Below are positions 1 to 10,160 of a stretch of 64,000 nt of DNA, one piece after another. The translations under genes and the position numbers were made by a program. The notes under the pieces are model-generated. The model saw only the letters and a program-made list of their open reading frames with translations, made no database searches and had not been told where the DNA came from. This DNA comes from Shewanella sp. Choline-02u-19 (GTDB lineage: Bacteria; Pseudomonadota; Gammaproteobacteria; Enterobacterales; Shewanellaceae), in NCBI RefSeq assembly GCF_002836205.1, contig NZ_PJBE01000013.1, positions 2,418,001-2,482,000 on the forward strand, read 5' to 3'. How positions within the stretch are numbered: position 1 is the first letter of the stretch; the number at the start of each line of letters is the position of its first letter.

Positions 1-337
1 CACCTTGAAGAAGGGCCATAAATACGGCTGCGTTAGCTTGTGAACCAGAATGCGGCTGAACGTTAGCATACGTTGCACCGAACAACTCTTTAGCACGAGA
101 TATTGCGAGTTCTTCAACAATATCAACATGCTCACAGCCACCATAGTAACGCTTACCAGGGTAACCTTCGGCATACTTGTTAGTAAGCTGAGAACCTTGA
201 GCTTCAAAAACGCGTGGGCTCGTATAGTTTTCTGAAGCAATAAGTTCGATGTGCTCTTCTTGACGGCGAGTTTCATCTTCAATCGCTGCAAACAATTGTG
301 GATCGTAATCCGCGATATTCATGTCTTTTTTCAGCAT
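1..337 (-). CDS. glyA: Serine hydroxymethyltransferase, N-terminal part (runs off the window)
   Basis: The reverse strand from 337 reads MLKKDMNIADYDPQLF, then EEHIELIASENYTSP and YAEGYPGKRYYGGCE, which are hallmark segments of the SHMT N-terminus. The enzyme uses PLP to convert serine and tetrahydrofolate to glycine and methylene-THF in the cytosol. About 112 residues are present; the rest, including the PLP lysine, lies beyond position 1. The start is the ATG at 337, preceded on the minus strand by a GGAG ribosome site. It diverges from ettA. Confidence 0.95.
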   Translation of the reverse strand, partial: MLKKDMNIADYDPQLFAAIEDETRRQEEHIELIASENYTSPRVFEAQGSQLTNKYAEGYPGKRYYGGCEHVDIVEELAISRAKELFGATYANVQPHSGSQANAAVFMALLQG

Positions 338-845
338 TATTTACTCCAGCTGTAAATTCTTATAGTAGGGTTGCGCGGTATGATACAGCGCAATTGATCA
401 CAATCCCAGCATTAGAAACATGAAATTACTTGCAATTTCCCATCAGCGATATTTCAACAATAGCAAATAGACGCCGTAAACTTGCTCAACGATTGTATTA
501 CATAGAAAAAACGCCTTTAATCTATTGATTCATTACTTTGTGGTGTAAATCTAGAAAACTCTGTTCTGCAAACACTCCAGCCCTGACATCATTTAATGGC
601 CCATAATGGCAATAACACCGATACGCGATGTCTTTCTGTTATTCATTACTCCTCCGTCCAGTATCAATATATAAAATACAATCTAGTATGCCCCTCAGTA
701 ACGGTTATTTTTGGAGATATTAGCCAATCCCCAAATGTAGAACAGTACTTTTATTTAACTAAGCTGCACCTAAGATAAAGATCAGATTTAAGTTAGGCGG
801 CGATTCGAGTAGAATTGCTGCCATTCCCAGTCAAAGAGAAATAAA
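338..845. other. Divergent glyA/ettA intergenic region, no gene seen
   Basis: About 500 bases separate the glyA start from ettA. It must hold both promoters, but I see no hexamer pair good enough to assign. An open frame at 596-778 has no ribosome site and unconvincing composition, so I do not call it. No terminator, repeat or RNA gene is recognised. Confidence 0.5.
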
Positions 846-2513
846 ATGGCTCAGTTTGTATACAGCATGCTTAGAGTGGGCAAGATTGTTCCGCCTAAAA
901 AGCAAATTCTAAAAGATATCTCCTTAAGCTTTTTCCCTGGTGCCAAAATTGGTGTGTTAGGGCTCAATGGTTCAGGTAAATCAACTCTGCTACGCATCAT
1001 GGCCGGTCTCGATACCGAAATTGAGGGCGAAGCAAGACCGATGCAAGACCTAAAGATTGGTTACTTACCGCAAGAACCAAAACTTGATCTAAATCAGACG
1101 GTTCGTGAAGCTGTTGAAGAAGCGGTTTCCGATGCCAAAAATGCCCTCGTAAGACTCGATGAGGTTTACGCGCTTTATGCAGAGCCAGATGCTGACTTTG
1201 ATGCACTCGCTAAAGAGCAAGGCCAACTCGAAGCCATCATCCAATCACAAGATGCTCATAATCTTGATGTCGTTTTAGAGCGCGCTGCTAATGCACTGCG
1301 CTTGCCTGATTGGGATGAAAAAATTGCAGTGCTATCGGGTGGTGAAAGACGCCGAGTGGCTATTTGCCGTCTGCTGCTTGAAAAACCAGACATGCTACTG
1401 CTTGATGAACCCACCAACCACTTAGATGCTGAATCAGTCGCTTGGTTAGAGCGTTTTCTGCAAGACTATGTGGGGACTGTCGTGGCAATTACCCACGATA
1501 GATATTTCCTCGACAATGCGGCGGGTTGGATTTTAGAGCTCGACCGTGGTGAAGGGATCCCATGGGAAGGTAACTACTCTTCATGGTTAGAGCAAAAGGA
1601 TGCTCGTTTACAGCAAGAATCTGCAACTCAAAGCGCTCGTCAAAAGACCATCGCTAAAGAATTGGAGTGGGTGCGCCAAGGTGCTAAAGGACGTCAATCA
1701 AAAGGCAAAGCACGTATGGCTCGCTTTGAAGAGCTTAATACCAATGACTATCAAAAGCGTAACGAGACCAACGAGCTGTTTATTCCACCAGGACCACGCT
1801 TAGGTGACAAGGTGATTGAAATTAATCACCTGACAAAATCCTACGGCGACCGGGTGTTAATTGATGACTTGAGCTTTGCCGTCCCTAAAGGGGCGATTGT
1901 CGGTATTATCGGTGCCAACGGTGCAGGTAAATCAACACTGTTCAAAATGATCTCTGGCGAAGAACAGCCAGACAGCGGCAGCGTTGAAGTCGGTGAGTCG
2001 GTACAAATTGCTTCAGTAGATCAGTTCCGTGATTCGATGAATGACAAGAACACCGTCTGGCAGGAGATCTCTGGCGGCCAAGATATTATGCGAATTAACA
2101 ACACTGAAATATCAAGCAGAGCCTATGTTGGCCGCTTTAATTTCCGTGGTGGCGATCAGCAAAAGATCATTGGCACCTTATCGGGTGGTGAACGTAACCG
2201 TGTGCATTTAGCCAAACTGTTACAAGCCGGTGGCAACGTGCTACTGCTCGATGAACCTACCAACGACCTCGATATTGAAACACTACGAGCACTTGAAGAA
2301 GCGCTACTCGAGTTTCCTGGTTGCGCCATGGTGATTTCGCATGACCGTTGGTTCCTTGACCGTATCGCGACGCATATTCTCGATTATCGTGATGAAGGTA
2401 AAGTGAACTTCTATGAAGGTAACTACACCGAGTATTCAACCTGGTTAAAAGAAGAAATGGGCACTGACGTTGTTGAGCCTCATCGCTTAAAATACAAACG
2501 AATGAGTAAGTAA
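846..2513 (+). CDS. ettA: Energy-dependent translational throttle protein EttA (ABC-F ATPase)
   Basis: The 555-residue length matches the EttA/YjjK subfamily of ABC-F proteins. These are soluble twin ABC ATPases that bind the ribosomal E site and gate entry into elongation according to the ATP/ADP ratio. The first cassette has Walker A GLNGSGKST near residues 39-47, signature LSGGERRRVAI and Walker B LLLDEPTNHLD. The second has GANGAGKST, LSGGERNRVHLA and LLLDEPTNDLD. The charged linker between them (SWLEQKDARLQQE onward) is the interdomain motif, and there is no transmembrane segment. It is monocistronic, closed by a terminator just downstream. Confidence 0.96.
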   Translation: MAQFVYSMLRVGKIVPPKKQILKDISLSFFPGAKIGVLGLNGSGKSTLLRIMAGLDTEIEGEARPMQDLKIGYLPQEPKLDLNQTVREAVEEAVSDAKNALVRLDEVYALYAEPDADFDALAKEQGQLEAIIQSQDAHNLDVVLERAANALRLPDWDEKIAVLSGGERRRVAICRLLLEKPDMLLLDEPTNHLDAESVAWLERFLQDYVGTVVAITHDRYFLDNAAGWILELDRGEGIPWEGNYSSWLEQKDARLQQESATQSARQKTIAKELEWVRQGAKGRQSKGKARMARFEELNTNDYQKRNETNELFIPPGPRLGDKVIEINHLTKSYGDRVLIDDLSFAVPKGAIVGIIGANGAGKSTLFKMISGEEQPDSGSVEVGESVQIASVDQFRDSMNDKNTVWQEISGGQDIMRINNTEISSRAYVGRFNFRGGDQQKIIGTLSGGERNRVHLAKLLQAGGNVLLLDEPTNDLDIETLRALEEALLEFPGCAMVISHDRWFLDRIATHILDYRDEGKVNFYEGNYTEYSTWLKEEMGTDVVEPHRLKYKRMSK

Positions 2514-2533
2514 CACTTCAATTATCCACTGTT

Positions 2534-2561
2534 AAACAGAGACTTAGGTCTCTGTTTTTAT
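2534..2561 (+). terminator. Rho-independent terminator of ettA
   Basis: A 10-bp perfect stem (AAACAGAGAC with GTCTCTGTTT) has a TTAG loop and is followed by a T-rich tract. It lies 20 bases after the ettA stop. Confidence 0.9.
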
Positions 2562-2903
2562 TTCTACAATCTAAACCTACTTCGTATTTTTCTGCCACAT
2601 CTCAGAGGAATACACCTCAAAACCGCAAAAAATACTAGTGACATCGGATGCTATTCAAATATGAAAGCAGGTAAAAGTTATCAACTTTTCATTGGTGTAT
2701 CTTCTAACTTCTAATCCCAAAAGCAAGGCATAGAGTTTCTCGATACAAATACCGCATTTGCCTTTAGCTCACTCACTGTTCGAGTAGACTGAATAACAAC
2801 AACAAAAACTCATCACAGCTTATTTTCAATTTCACAACAAAATAAGCTCAAATTATGAGATGCTAGTTTGTAAATCAGTGGAATAACAATAAGTGTAAAT
2901 ACC
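2562..2903. other. Intergenic region upstream of the acyltransferase
   Basis: About 340 AT-rich bases without an open frame of note. It presumably carries the promoter of the acyltransferase/phosphoesterase pair. I see no clear operator or repeat. Confidence 0.4.
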
Positions 2904-4019
2904 ATGGATGAAAAAATTACTCAGCCACAAGACAATACGCCTCCTCAAACTGTTAGTGCACCTAAAGATATAAAACCAAAGAAATTTTTAAACAGCATTA
3001 ATCATTTTCGTGGCATCGCTATCATCTTTATTGTTATGGCGCACTGCTACCGCCCTGCCGGGTGGCAGATTGAAACTTTTGCCGACAAAGCTTGGTTTAA
3101 TTTAATGATGAATGGCACGGTCTTTTTTGTGTTTATTTCAGGCTTTCTGTTTCACCATGTATTTTATAACCGCTGGGATTACAAAAAATACATGAAGAGC
3201 AAAACTAAGTTTGTTTTTCTGCCCTATTTACTGCTGTCGCTACCTTGGATTGTCTGGCATCTCACCGTTGGAACCGAGCCTGCATTACATGTTCTTTATG
3301 CCGATATAACAGCGCCTGCAGAGGCTGCCAGTTGGTATGTCATCACCGGCCGTACATTAACCGCCTACTGGTATATTCCAATGGGTATGATGCTTTTTGC
3401 CCTGTCACCGTGGGTAATGTACTTAATTAAAAAACAACACGTCATGTATTGGGCTGTTGCGCTGCTTGCTATTGCCGTGATGGTGCATCGGCCAATTTCC
3501 AACCTTAATGCTATTCAATCCTTGGTTTACTTTCTCCCGGTGTATTTGCTGGGGGTGTGGGGCTCAGCACATCGCGATAAGCTGTTCCCATTTATTGATA
3601 AGTACTGGATCCCTATGTTTATTTCAGCCATTGCATTGGCATTGATTCAAGCACAATTTTTTGGTGCTGGCGTGCTTAATAAAGCGCCATTTGAAATGAC
3701 GGTGCCAGACCTGATGCTACCGCAAAAACTGTTACTGACATTGGTGATCTTGGCCATTTTGAACAAGTTTGAACATATTTCAATCGCGCCACTGCAAAAG
3801 TTAGCGGAGGTGAGTTTTGCCATTTACTTTATCCACCCGTGGCTTACTACGCCTTGGTGGATGATCTACGATAGCCCAGATTTATTCGGCCTCGCAGGTA
3901 AAGGCAACATCTTCACTACGTTAATTGTCACGCTCATAGTGGTCGCCATCTCGTATATGATCGCCGTGTTAATCAAAAAATTATTAAGTAAACGCAGCCG
4001 ATACCTTATTGGTTGGTAA
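2904..4019 (+). CDS. Acyltransferase family 3 membrane protein
   Basis: This 371-residue polytopic membrane protein opens with a hydrophilic 30-residue tail, then NSINHFRGIAIIFIVMAHCY. That is the conserved first segment of acyltransferase-3 proteins (OafA/YrhL type), with the family arginine and membrane histidine. About ten hydrophobic segments follow, ending in a basic KKLLSKRSR tail. The family moves acyl groups, often acetyl or succinyl, from a cytoplasmic donor to envelope sugars or lipids; the substrate here cannot be told. The next gene starts 30 bases downstream, so the two may be co-transcribed. The ATG at 2904 is used; no strong ribosome site decides it. Confidence 0.82.
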   Translation: MDEKITQPQDNTPPQTVSAPKDIKPKKFLNSINHFRGIAIIFIVMAHCYRPAGWQIETFADKAWFNLMMNGTVFFVFISGFLFHHVFYNRWDYKKYMKSKTKFVFLPYLLLSLPWIVWHLTVGTEPALHVLYADITAPAEAASWYVITGRTLTAYWYIPMGMMLFALSPWVMYLIKKQHVMYWAVALLAIAVMVHRPISNLNAIQSLVYFLPVYLLGVWGSAHRDKLFPFIDKYWIPMFISAIALALIQAQFFGAGVLNKAPFEMTVPDLMLPQKLLLTLVILAILNKFEHISIAPLQKLAEVSFAIYFIHPWLTTPWWMIYDSPDLFGLAGKGNIFTTLIVTLIVVAISYMIAVLIKKLLSKRSRYLIGW

Positions 4020-4049
4020 TCATTTGTACAAAATAATAAGAAGTAGAAA

Positions 4050-5135
4050 ATGAATAAAATTTATTGCCTTGCATTACTGGGTCTGACATTGCAGGGCCCA
4101 CTAGCACGCGCCGATGCAGCAACTGAGTTTGATGGCCCTTACGTGATAACCCCGATATCTGGCCAAAGCACGGCTTACTGGATCTGTGACAATAAACTCA
4201 AAACGACCTCGATAGACAAGCTGCAAGTGAATCGACCAGAGCATTGCGGGGATTTACCCGAGGCTAAGATCTCAAGCGAGATTAAGCAGCTCATGCCTGA
4301 CACTTACGTAGGTATTAAAAAGGTGGTCGCGTTAAGTGATGTACACGGCCAGTATGACGTGCTGATTACTCTGCTTAAAAAGCAAAAGATTATTGATAGT
4401 GAGGGAAATTGGGCCTTCGGCGAGGGGCATATGGTGATGACGGGGGATATTTTTGACCGCGGCCATCAAGTCAATGAAGTGCTGTGGTTTATGTATCAGC
4501 TCGACCAACAAGCTAGAGATGCTGGCGGCATGGTACATCTATTAATGGGCAATCATGAACAGATGGTACTCGGCGGTGACTTGCGCTATGTACACCAGCG
4601 TTATGATATAGCCGCAACCCTCATTAATCGCCCCTATAACAAGCTCTACGGCGCAGATACTGAAATAGGTCAGTGGTTAAGAAGTAAAAACACCATTATC
4701 AAGATCAACGATGTGCTGTATATGCATGGTGGGATCAGCAGTGAATGGATCAGTCGAGAGCTAACCTTAGCCAAAGCGAATGCCCTGTATCGTGCTAATG
4801 TGGATGCGTCGAAAAAATCACTAAAGGCAGATGACTTACTCAATTTCCTTTTTTTTGGAAACGGGCCAACTTGGTATCGAGGCTACTTTTCAGAAACATT
4901 TACCGAAGCTGAACTGGATGCCATTTTGCAACACTTTAATGTTAGTCATATCGTGGTCGGACACACCTCCCAAGAACGGGTCTTAGGTCTATTTAACAAC
5001 AAGGTGATTGCCGTTGATAGCAGCATAAAAGTCGGTAAATCAGGTGAACTGCTATTACTGGAAAATAACCAGCTTATACGCGGGTTATATGACGGAACAC
5101 GTGAAACACTGCAGGCAAATAGCCGTAATCAATAA
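4050..5135 (+). CDS. Secreted calcineurin-like metallophosphoesterase
   Basis: A 361-residue protein with a signal peptide (MNKIYCLALLGLTLQGPLARADA). The metallophosphoesterase motifs appear in order: SDVHGQYD near 93-100, GDIFDRG near 131-137, MGNHEQM near 166-172, MHGGIS near 226-231 and VVGHTS near 306-311. These supply the dinuclear metal site. The protein resembles the cold-active phosphatase described from Shewanella, which dephosphorylates phosphotyrosine in vitro although it is built like a Ser/Thr phosphatase. Its natural substrate is uncertain. It is probably periplasmic and fits the phosphate-scavenging theme of the window. It follows the acyltransferase by 30 bases. Confidence 0.88.
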   Translation: MNKIYCLALLGLTLQGPLARADAATEFDGPYVITPISGQSTAYWICDNKLKTTSIDKLQVNRPEHCGDLPEAKISSEIKQLMPDTYVGIKKVVALSDVHGQYDVLITLLKKQKIIDSEGNWAFGEGHMVMTGDIFDRGHQVNEVLWFMYQLDQQARDAGGMVHLLMGNHEQMVLGGDLRYVHQRYDIAATLINRPYNKLYGADTEIGQWLRSKNTIIKINDVLYMHGGISSEWISRELTLAKANALYRANVDASKKSLKADDLLNFLFFGNGPTWYRGYFSETFTEAELDAILQHFNVSHIVVGHTSQERVLGLFNNKVIAVDSSIKVGKSGELLLLENNQLIRGLYDGTRETLQANSRNQ

Positions 5136-5475
5136 AAAGTCCTCTAAGCTAGATAGTAAGCAAAGCAGTATGGTGGCGGTCAATAAGTGACAGCCACCTA
5201 ATTCAGTTTGGTTGGCTCTCTAAGCATTATTCATTTAGCACACTCTGTCAGTCAACACGCTTATCTGCGCTTCATTACTCAATAAACCCCACTTACAGCG
5301 CGACAAATGATACGCAAACTCAAGAGATGCTATTTAGATGTTAACTCAGCAGGTTTTTTGTACTGAGACTGTAAATAACTAAACGCTAATTTTCTCTACT
5401 TTACATTGCTTTACCCTACTGAGGCTGTTTTTTTCTTAAAATACACCCAACTTCGGCTGTCTTAAGTAATCACTC
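5136..5475. other. Intergenic region between phosphoesterase and efflux operon
   Basis: About 340 bases with no gene. A hairpin at 5172-5198 (GGTGGC pairing with GCCACC, with an inner GTCA/TGAC helix) follows the phosphoesterase but has no T tract, so I hesitate to call it a terminator. The efflux promoter must lie in the second half; I see no clear operator. Confidence 0.4.
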
Positions 5476-6582
5476 ATGAAAACCTCATATTTTCTCATTC
5501 CTATCTTGCTGATACTGGCCGGTACGCTGACGTATAGCCGTTTATCTGAGGCTAAAAAACCAGTTTCAAAAGAGCGAGCTGTTCGTACTGTCCCCGTGAT
5601 AACCGGGACTGTTGAGCAACATGATTTAGCACAATCCCTATCACTCGTTGGTAAACTTGATGCTGAACAGTCAGTGTTTATTGCACCACAAATCGCGGGG
5701 AAAATACGTGCGATTAATATCAGCTCAGACCAAGAGATAAACGAAGGCCAACTACTCATTCAACTTGATGATGCAAAAGCGCAAGCAGCACTAGCAGAAA
5801 CCGCTTCATACCTCGCGGATGAAAAGCGCAAACTCAAAGAGTTTTCAAAACTGATTAGCCGCAATGCCATTACCCAGACTGAAATTGATGCACAAAAAGC
5901 CAATGTTGATATGGCAACAGCCAGACTCGCAGCTGCCCAAGCAGACTTGGATTATCATTATTTAATCGCCCCCTTCTCGGGAACTGCAGGTTTAGTCGAC
6001 TTTAGCCAAGGAAAGATGGTGACGGCCGGAACGGAGCTCATCACCCTCGACGACCTGTCGAGTATGCGCTTAGATCTTCAAGTCCCAGAGCATTACTTAG
6101 CCTTGCTAAGTCCCGGAATGACAGTGGTCGCTACTAGCCGTGCTTGGCCAGATACCCACTTTACCGGTGAAGTCATTGCAATCGATTCTCGCGTCAACCA
6201 AGACACCTTAAATTTGCGCGTTAGGGTCCAATTCACCAATCCTAATCATCACCTAAAGCCTGGCATGATGATGTCTGCCACCCTGGTTTTTCCGACAGTC
6301 TCTGAGCCGGTTATTCCCGTGCAAGCATTGGAGTATTCCGGTACCAATCGATTTGTTTATGTCATTGGAGAAGACAATATCGCTAAGCGCACTAAAGTGA
6401 CCTTGGGTGCCCGCATCGATAATGAAGTATTGATCACTAATGGCTTAACCATTGGCGATAAGGTCGTCGTACAAGGGCTGGTCAATATGCGCGATGGTTT
6501 ACGTGTCGAAGATTTAACAACTCCCTCAGTGATCGCCAAAGAAGCTGAACAGCTTACAGAACAAGCTCGAGGTAGCATTTAA
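5476..6582 (+). CDS. RND efflux periplasmic adaptor (membrane fusion protein)
   Basis: A 368-residue adaptor with an N-terminal signal or anchor (MKTSYFLIPILLILAGTL). The lipoyl half-motifs flank a short alpha hairpin (AGKIRAINISSDQEINEGQLL near 75-95 and DYHYLIAPFSGTAG near 155-168), followed by beta-barrel and membrane-proximal domains. Such adaptors link an inner-membrane RND pump to an outer-membrane TolC-type channel. There is no lipobox cysteine, unlike the second adaptor in this window. The pump gene starts on the base after the stop codon, so the pair is an operon. No TolC gene or dedicated regulator is adjacent. Confidence 0.92.
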   Translation: MKTSYFLIPILLILAGTLTYSRLSEAKKPVSKERAVRTVPVITGTVEQHDLAQSLSLVGKLDAEQSVFIAPQIAGKIRAINISSDQEINEGQLLIQLDDAKAQAALAETASYLADEKRKLKEFSKLISRNAITQTEIDAQKANVDMATARLAAAQADLDYHYLIAPFSGTAGLVDFSQGKMVTAGTELITLDDLSSMRLDLQVPEHYLALLSPGMTVVATSRAWPDTHFTGEVIAIDSRVNQDTLNLRVRVQFTNPNHHLKPGMMMSATLVFPTVSEPVIPVQALEYSGTNRFVYVIGEDNIAKRTKVTLGARIDNEVLITNGLTIGDKVVVQGLVNMRDGLRVEDLTTPSVIAKEAEQLTEQARGSI

Positions 6583-9500
6583 ATGTGGTTATCAGATGTA
6601 TCCGTCAAACGTCCTGTGGTGGCGATTGTTTTAAGCTTACTGCTGTGTGTATTTGGCGCAGTCTCGTTTAGTAAGCTCTCTGTGCGTGAAATGCCTGACG
6701 TTGAAAGTCCAGTCGTCACAGTGATGACCACCTATGATGGTGCCTCGGCGACCATTATGGAGAGTCAAATCACCACCGCATTAGAAGATGAACTTACCGG
6801 TATTAGCGGCGTAGACCAAATTGAGTCGGTGACCCGTAACGGCATGAGTCGGATAACAGTGACCTTCTTTTTAGGATGGAACCTAACTGAAGGGGTCAGC
6901 GATGTACGTGATGCTGTCGCCCGCGCTCAACGCCGGCTGCCAGATGAAGCAAAAGATCCTATCGTTTCAAAAGATAACGGCACCGGTGAGCCCTCGGTAT
7001 ACGTTAACTTGAGTTCCTCAATAATGGATAGAACTCAACTTACCGACTACGCCCAGCGCGTACTTGAAGACCGATTCAGCCTCATCAGCGGCGTGAGTAG
7101 TGTCGACATCTCTGGCGGCTTATACAAAGTCATGTACGTTCAACTCCAACCAGAACTCATGGCGGGCAGGCAAGTGACTGCCAGCGACATTATTAAGGTT
7201 CTCAATCAAGAAAACGTAGAAACCCCAGGCGGTGAAGTCAGAAATGACACCACTGTGATGGCCGTAAGAACGGCAAGGCTATATCAAAAACCTGAAGATT
7301 TTGACTACCTAGTACTGCGCAGATCGAGTGATGGCACACCGGTTTATTTAAAGGATGTAGCTAATGTCTTTATTGGTGCAGAGAACGAAAACTCGACGTT
7401 TAAAAGTGATGGCGTCGTCAATATCAGTTTAGGCGTGGTACCGCAATCCGATGCAAACCCGCTTGAAGTTGCTCAAGATGTGCATAAAGAAGTCGACCGC
7501 ATTCAGCAGTTTCTTCCTGAAGGAACAAAGTTAATCGTCGACTATGACTCCACCGTGTTTATCGATCGCTCTATTGATGAAGTGTTTAATACCTTAGCGG
7601 TAACGGCTTTACTGGTGATATTGGTGCTGTACATTTTTATTGGCCAAGCACGCGCAACGCTTATTCCTGCCGTTACCGTGCCAGTGTCTTTGATCTCAGC
7701 CTTTATCGCCGCTAACACTCTGGGTTTTTCGATTAACCTATTGACCTTGATGGCGCTAATTTTATCCATTGGCTTAGTGGTCGATGACGCCATTGTGGTG
7801 GTTGAAAATATCTTCCACCATATTGAAAAAGGGGAGCCCCCTCTCCTTGCTGCTTACAAAGGCACGCGTGAGGTTGGTTTTGCGGTTGTCGCCACCACTG
7901 CTGTACTGGTGATGGTGTTTCTACCCATTTCATTTATGGAAGGCATGGTTGGCCTGCTATTTACCGAATTTTCGGTGATGTTGGCAGTATCCGTTATTTT
8001 TTCCTCGATTGTCGCATTAACTTTAACGCCTGTACTGGCCAGTAAACTGCTAAAAGCAAATGTTAAGCCGAATCGATTCAATATTTGGATAGAGTCCATG
8101 TTCGCGCGGCTAGAACGGTTCTACCGACGCATGGTTAGCAAAGCGGTGTCATTAAGATTAGCGGCACCACTGGTGATTATCGCTTGTATTTTAGGCAGTT
8201 GGTTTTTGATGAATCAAGTGCCCGCTCAGCTTTCCCCACAGGAAGATAGAGGAGTAATATTCGCCTTTATCAAGGGTGCAGAAGGTACCAGTTACAACCG
8301 TATGGCCGCCAATATGGAGATAGCCGAAAAGAAACTCATGCCGCTATTAGGCCAAGGTGTGGTCAAGTCCTTTAGCATTCAAGCTCCCGCTTTTGGTGGT
8401 CGTGCTGGTGATCAAACTGGCTTTGTGATTATTCAGCTAGAAGATTGGAACGAACGTGACATCAATGCCCAACAAGCGCTAGGCGTCATTGCCAAAGCCT
8501 TAAAAGGGATCCCCGATGTAATGGTGCGCCCAATGTTGCCTGGCTTTAGGGGCGGTTCGAGCGAACCAGTACAATTCGTTTTAGGGGGCTCAGATTACCA
8601 AGAATTATTTAAATGGGCGTCCGCGCTGGAAGAGGAAGCTCTGTACAGTCCAATCCTAGAAAGTCCTGAAATTGACTATAAAGAGACCACACCGGAACTG
8701 GTGGTCACGGTTGATCGTGAACGCGCAGCTGAACTGGGCGTTAGCGTGGCAGAAGTGTCTGAAACTCTAGAGGTCATGTTAGGTGGCCGCAGTGAAACCA
8801 CCTTTGTCGAGCGTGGTGAAGAGTATGACGTCTATCTTCGTGGTGATGAAAATAGCTTTAACAACGTTGCCGATCTCAGCCAGATTTATATGCGATCCGC
8901 AAAAGGAGAGCTCATTACGTTAGACACTATCACCCATATTGAAGAGGTCGCTTCAGCGCAAAAGCTAAGCCACAATAATAAACAGAAGTCGATAACCCTT
9001 AAAGCCAACTTAGGCGAAGGTTACACTTTAGGTGAAGCGTTAGACTTTTTAGATCAAAAAGCGATTGAGATGCTGCCGAGCGATATTTCAGTGGCTTATA
9101 CCGGTGAGTCAAAAGACTTCAAAGAGAACCAGAGCAGCATATTTATCGTATTTGGTTTAGCACTACTGGTCGCCTATTTAGTGCTTGCAGCGCAATTCGA
9201 AAGCTTTATCAACCCGTTAGTGGTGATGTTTACCGTGCCTATGGGCATATTCGGTGGCTTCTTAGGGTTATATTTGACGGGTCAAGGGCTGAACATTTAT
9301 AGCCAAATTGGCATGATCATGCTTATCGGTATGGTGACCAAAAACGGCATTTTGATTGTTGAATTTGCCAACCAGCTTAGAGATAAAGGCTTGGAGATAG
9401 AGCAAGCAATTATTGACGCATCGGCAAGGCGTTTGCGCCCTATTCTAATGACCGCTTTTACCACACTGATTGGTGCGATACCTTTGATTATGTCAACGGG

Positions 9501-9687
9501 TGCAGGCTCAGAAAGTCGTATTGCCGTAGGTACAGTCGTGTTCTTCGGCATGGCATTCGCCACATTAGTCACACTACTGGTGATCCCCGCCATGTATCGA
9601 TTGATCTCGGGGGCGACTAAGTCACCAGGGTATGTAGAGGCTCAGCTCGATAAAGCCATTGCTGAGCAGGAGCTAAAACTACAATAA
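6583..9687 (+). CDS. RND multidrug efflux permease
   Basis: A 1034-residue RND transporter, full length for the HAE1/AcrB family. The proton-relay aspartates are in VVDDAIVVVEN near residue 400 and the relay lysine is in MVTKNGILIVEF near 916. There are two large periplasmic loops and the usual twelve membrane helices. It exports drugs, detergents or metabolites by proton antiport with the upstream adaptor. MPDVESPVVTV near the N-terminus differs from the FPEIAPPQVSV of the second pump at 30.4-33.6 kb, so the two pumps belong to different subgroups and are not recent duplicates. A strong terminator follows. Confidence 0.95.
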   Translation: MWLSDVSVKRPVVAIVLSLLLCVFGAVSFSKLSVREMPDVESPVVTVMTTYDGASATIMESQITTALEDELTGISGVDQIESVTRNGMSRITVTFFLGWNLTEGVSDVRDAVARAQRRLPDEAKDPIVSKDNGTGEPSVYVNLSSSIMDRTQLTDYAQRVLEDRFSLISGVSSVDISGGLYKVMYVQLQPELMAGRQVTASDIIKVLNQENVETPGGEVRNDTTVMAVRTARLYQKPEDFDYLVLRRSSDGTPVYLKDVANVFIGAENENSTFKSDGVVNISLGVVPQSDANPLEVAQDVHKEVDRIQQFLPEGTKLIVDYDSTVFIDRSIDEVFNTLAVTALLVILVLYIFIGQARATLIPAVTVPVSLISAFIAANTLGFSINLLTLMALILSIGLVVDDAIVVVENIFHHIEKGEPPLLAAYKGTREVGFAVVATTAVLVMVFLPISFMEGMVGLLFTEFSVMLAVSVIFSSIVALTLTPVLASKLLKANVKPNRFNIWIESMFARLERFYRRMVSKAVSLRLAAPLVIIACILGSWFLMNQVPAQLSPQEDRGVIFAFIKGAEGTSYNRMAANMEIAEKKLMPLLGQGVVKSFSIQAPAFGGRAGDQTGFVIIQLEDWNERDINAQQALGVIAKALKGIPDVMVRPMLPGFRGGSSEPVQFVLGGSDYQELFKWASALEEEALYSPILESPEIDYKETTPELVVTVDRERAAELGVSVAEVSETLEVMLGGRSETTFVERGEEYDVYLRGDENSFNNVADLSQIYMRSAKGELITLDTITHIEEVASAQKLSHNNKQKSITLKANLGEGYTLGEALDFLDQKAIEMLPSDISVAYTGESKDFKENQSSIFIVFGLALLVAYLVLAAQFESFINPLVVMFTVPMGIFGGFLGLYLTGQGLNIYSQIGMIMLIGMVTKNGILIVEFANQLRDKGLEIEQAIIDASARRLRPILMTAFTTLIGAIPLIMSTGAGSESRIAVGTVVFFGMAFATLVTLLVIPAMYRLISGATKSPGYVEAQLDKAIAEQELKLQ

Positions 9688-9707
9688 ATATCAAGGTTAC
9701 ATCACTT

Positions 9708-9735
9708 AAAAGGGCTTGCTAGCGCAAGCCCTTTT
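9708..9735 (+). terminator. Rho-independent terminator of the first RND operon
   Basis: A 12-bp stem (AAAAGGGCTTGC with GCAAGCCCTTTT) closes on TAGC and ends in a T run, 20 bases after the permease stop. Confidence 0.92.
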
Positions 9736-9980
9736 GTTGTGTCAGTCACCTGGTGCTGAATCTGCCTATCTCAAGCTAGGACAAATGGAGTAATGTTAGA
9801 AGACGCTGTAATAAATGCCTTCGCTCCATAGAACAAATTAACTTACCCATAAAGCTAAACCAAATGTTGGACAATTTAGCCCCTCTAATACACAGTTTTG
9901 TAAAACCCTACTACAATTAAAAGTATATTCAACTGGTTGAAAGTAAGTGGTCTTTAACCTCAGATAAGACGGTTAAGCTT

Positions 9981-10160
9981 ATGATTAAGTCTAAAGTGCC
10001 CCCTCGAGTAATTGAAACTATTAATATTAATGGCAAGTATTTTGCTGACCGACGTGCTGTATCCAGCGAGCAAACGACTGACAATACTCAAGTCGAAGCC
10101 TATGAGCGTAGACGCAAAAATAGCAGTCATAGATACACCAATATCGACATTTGGGTCTAA
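9981..10160 (+). CDS. Possible small hypothetical protein (59 residues)
   Basis: An open frame from ATG at 9981 gives a polar, basic protein that begins MIKSKVPPRVIETI and ends HRYTNIDIWV. Its composition (no low complexity, EAYERRRKN, two C-terminal aromatics) looks more like a real small protein than noise, and the antisense and +1 frames look worse. No convincing Shine-Dalgarno precedes it, and I recognise no family. The remaining bases of the 9736-10347 interval show no other gene. Confidence 0.4.
   Translation: MIKSKVPPRVIETININGKYFADRRAVSSEQTTDNTQVEAYERRRKNSSHRYTNIDIWV

Noticed and set aside
596..778. 60-residue plus-strand frame between glyA and ettA
   Set aside because: No ribosome site and unremarkable composition in a region expected to hold promoters.
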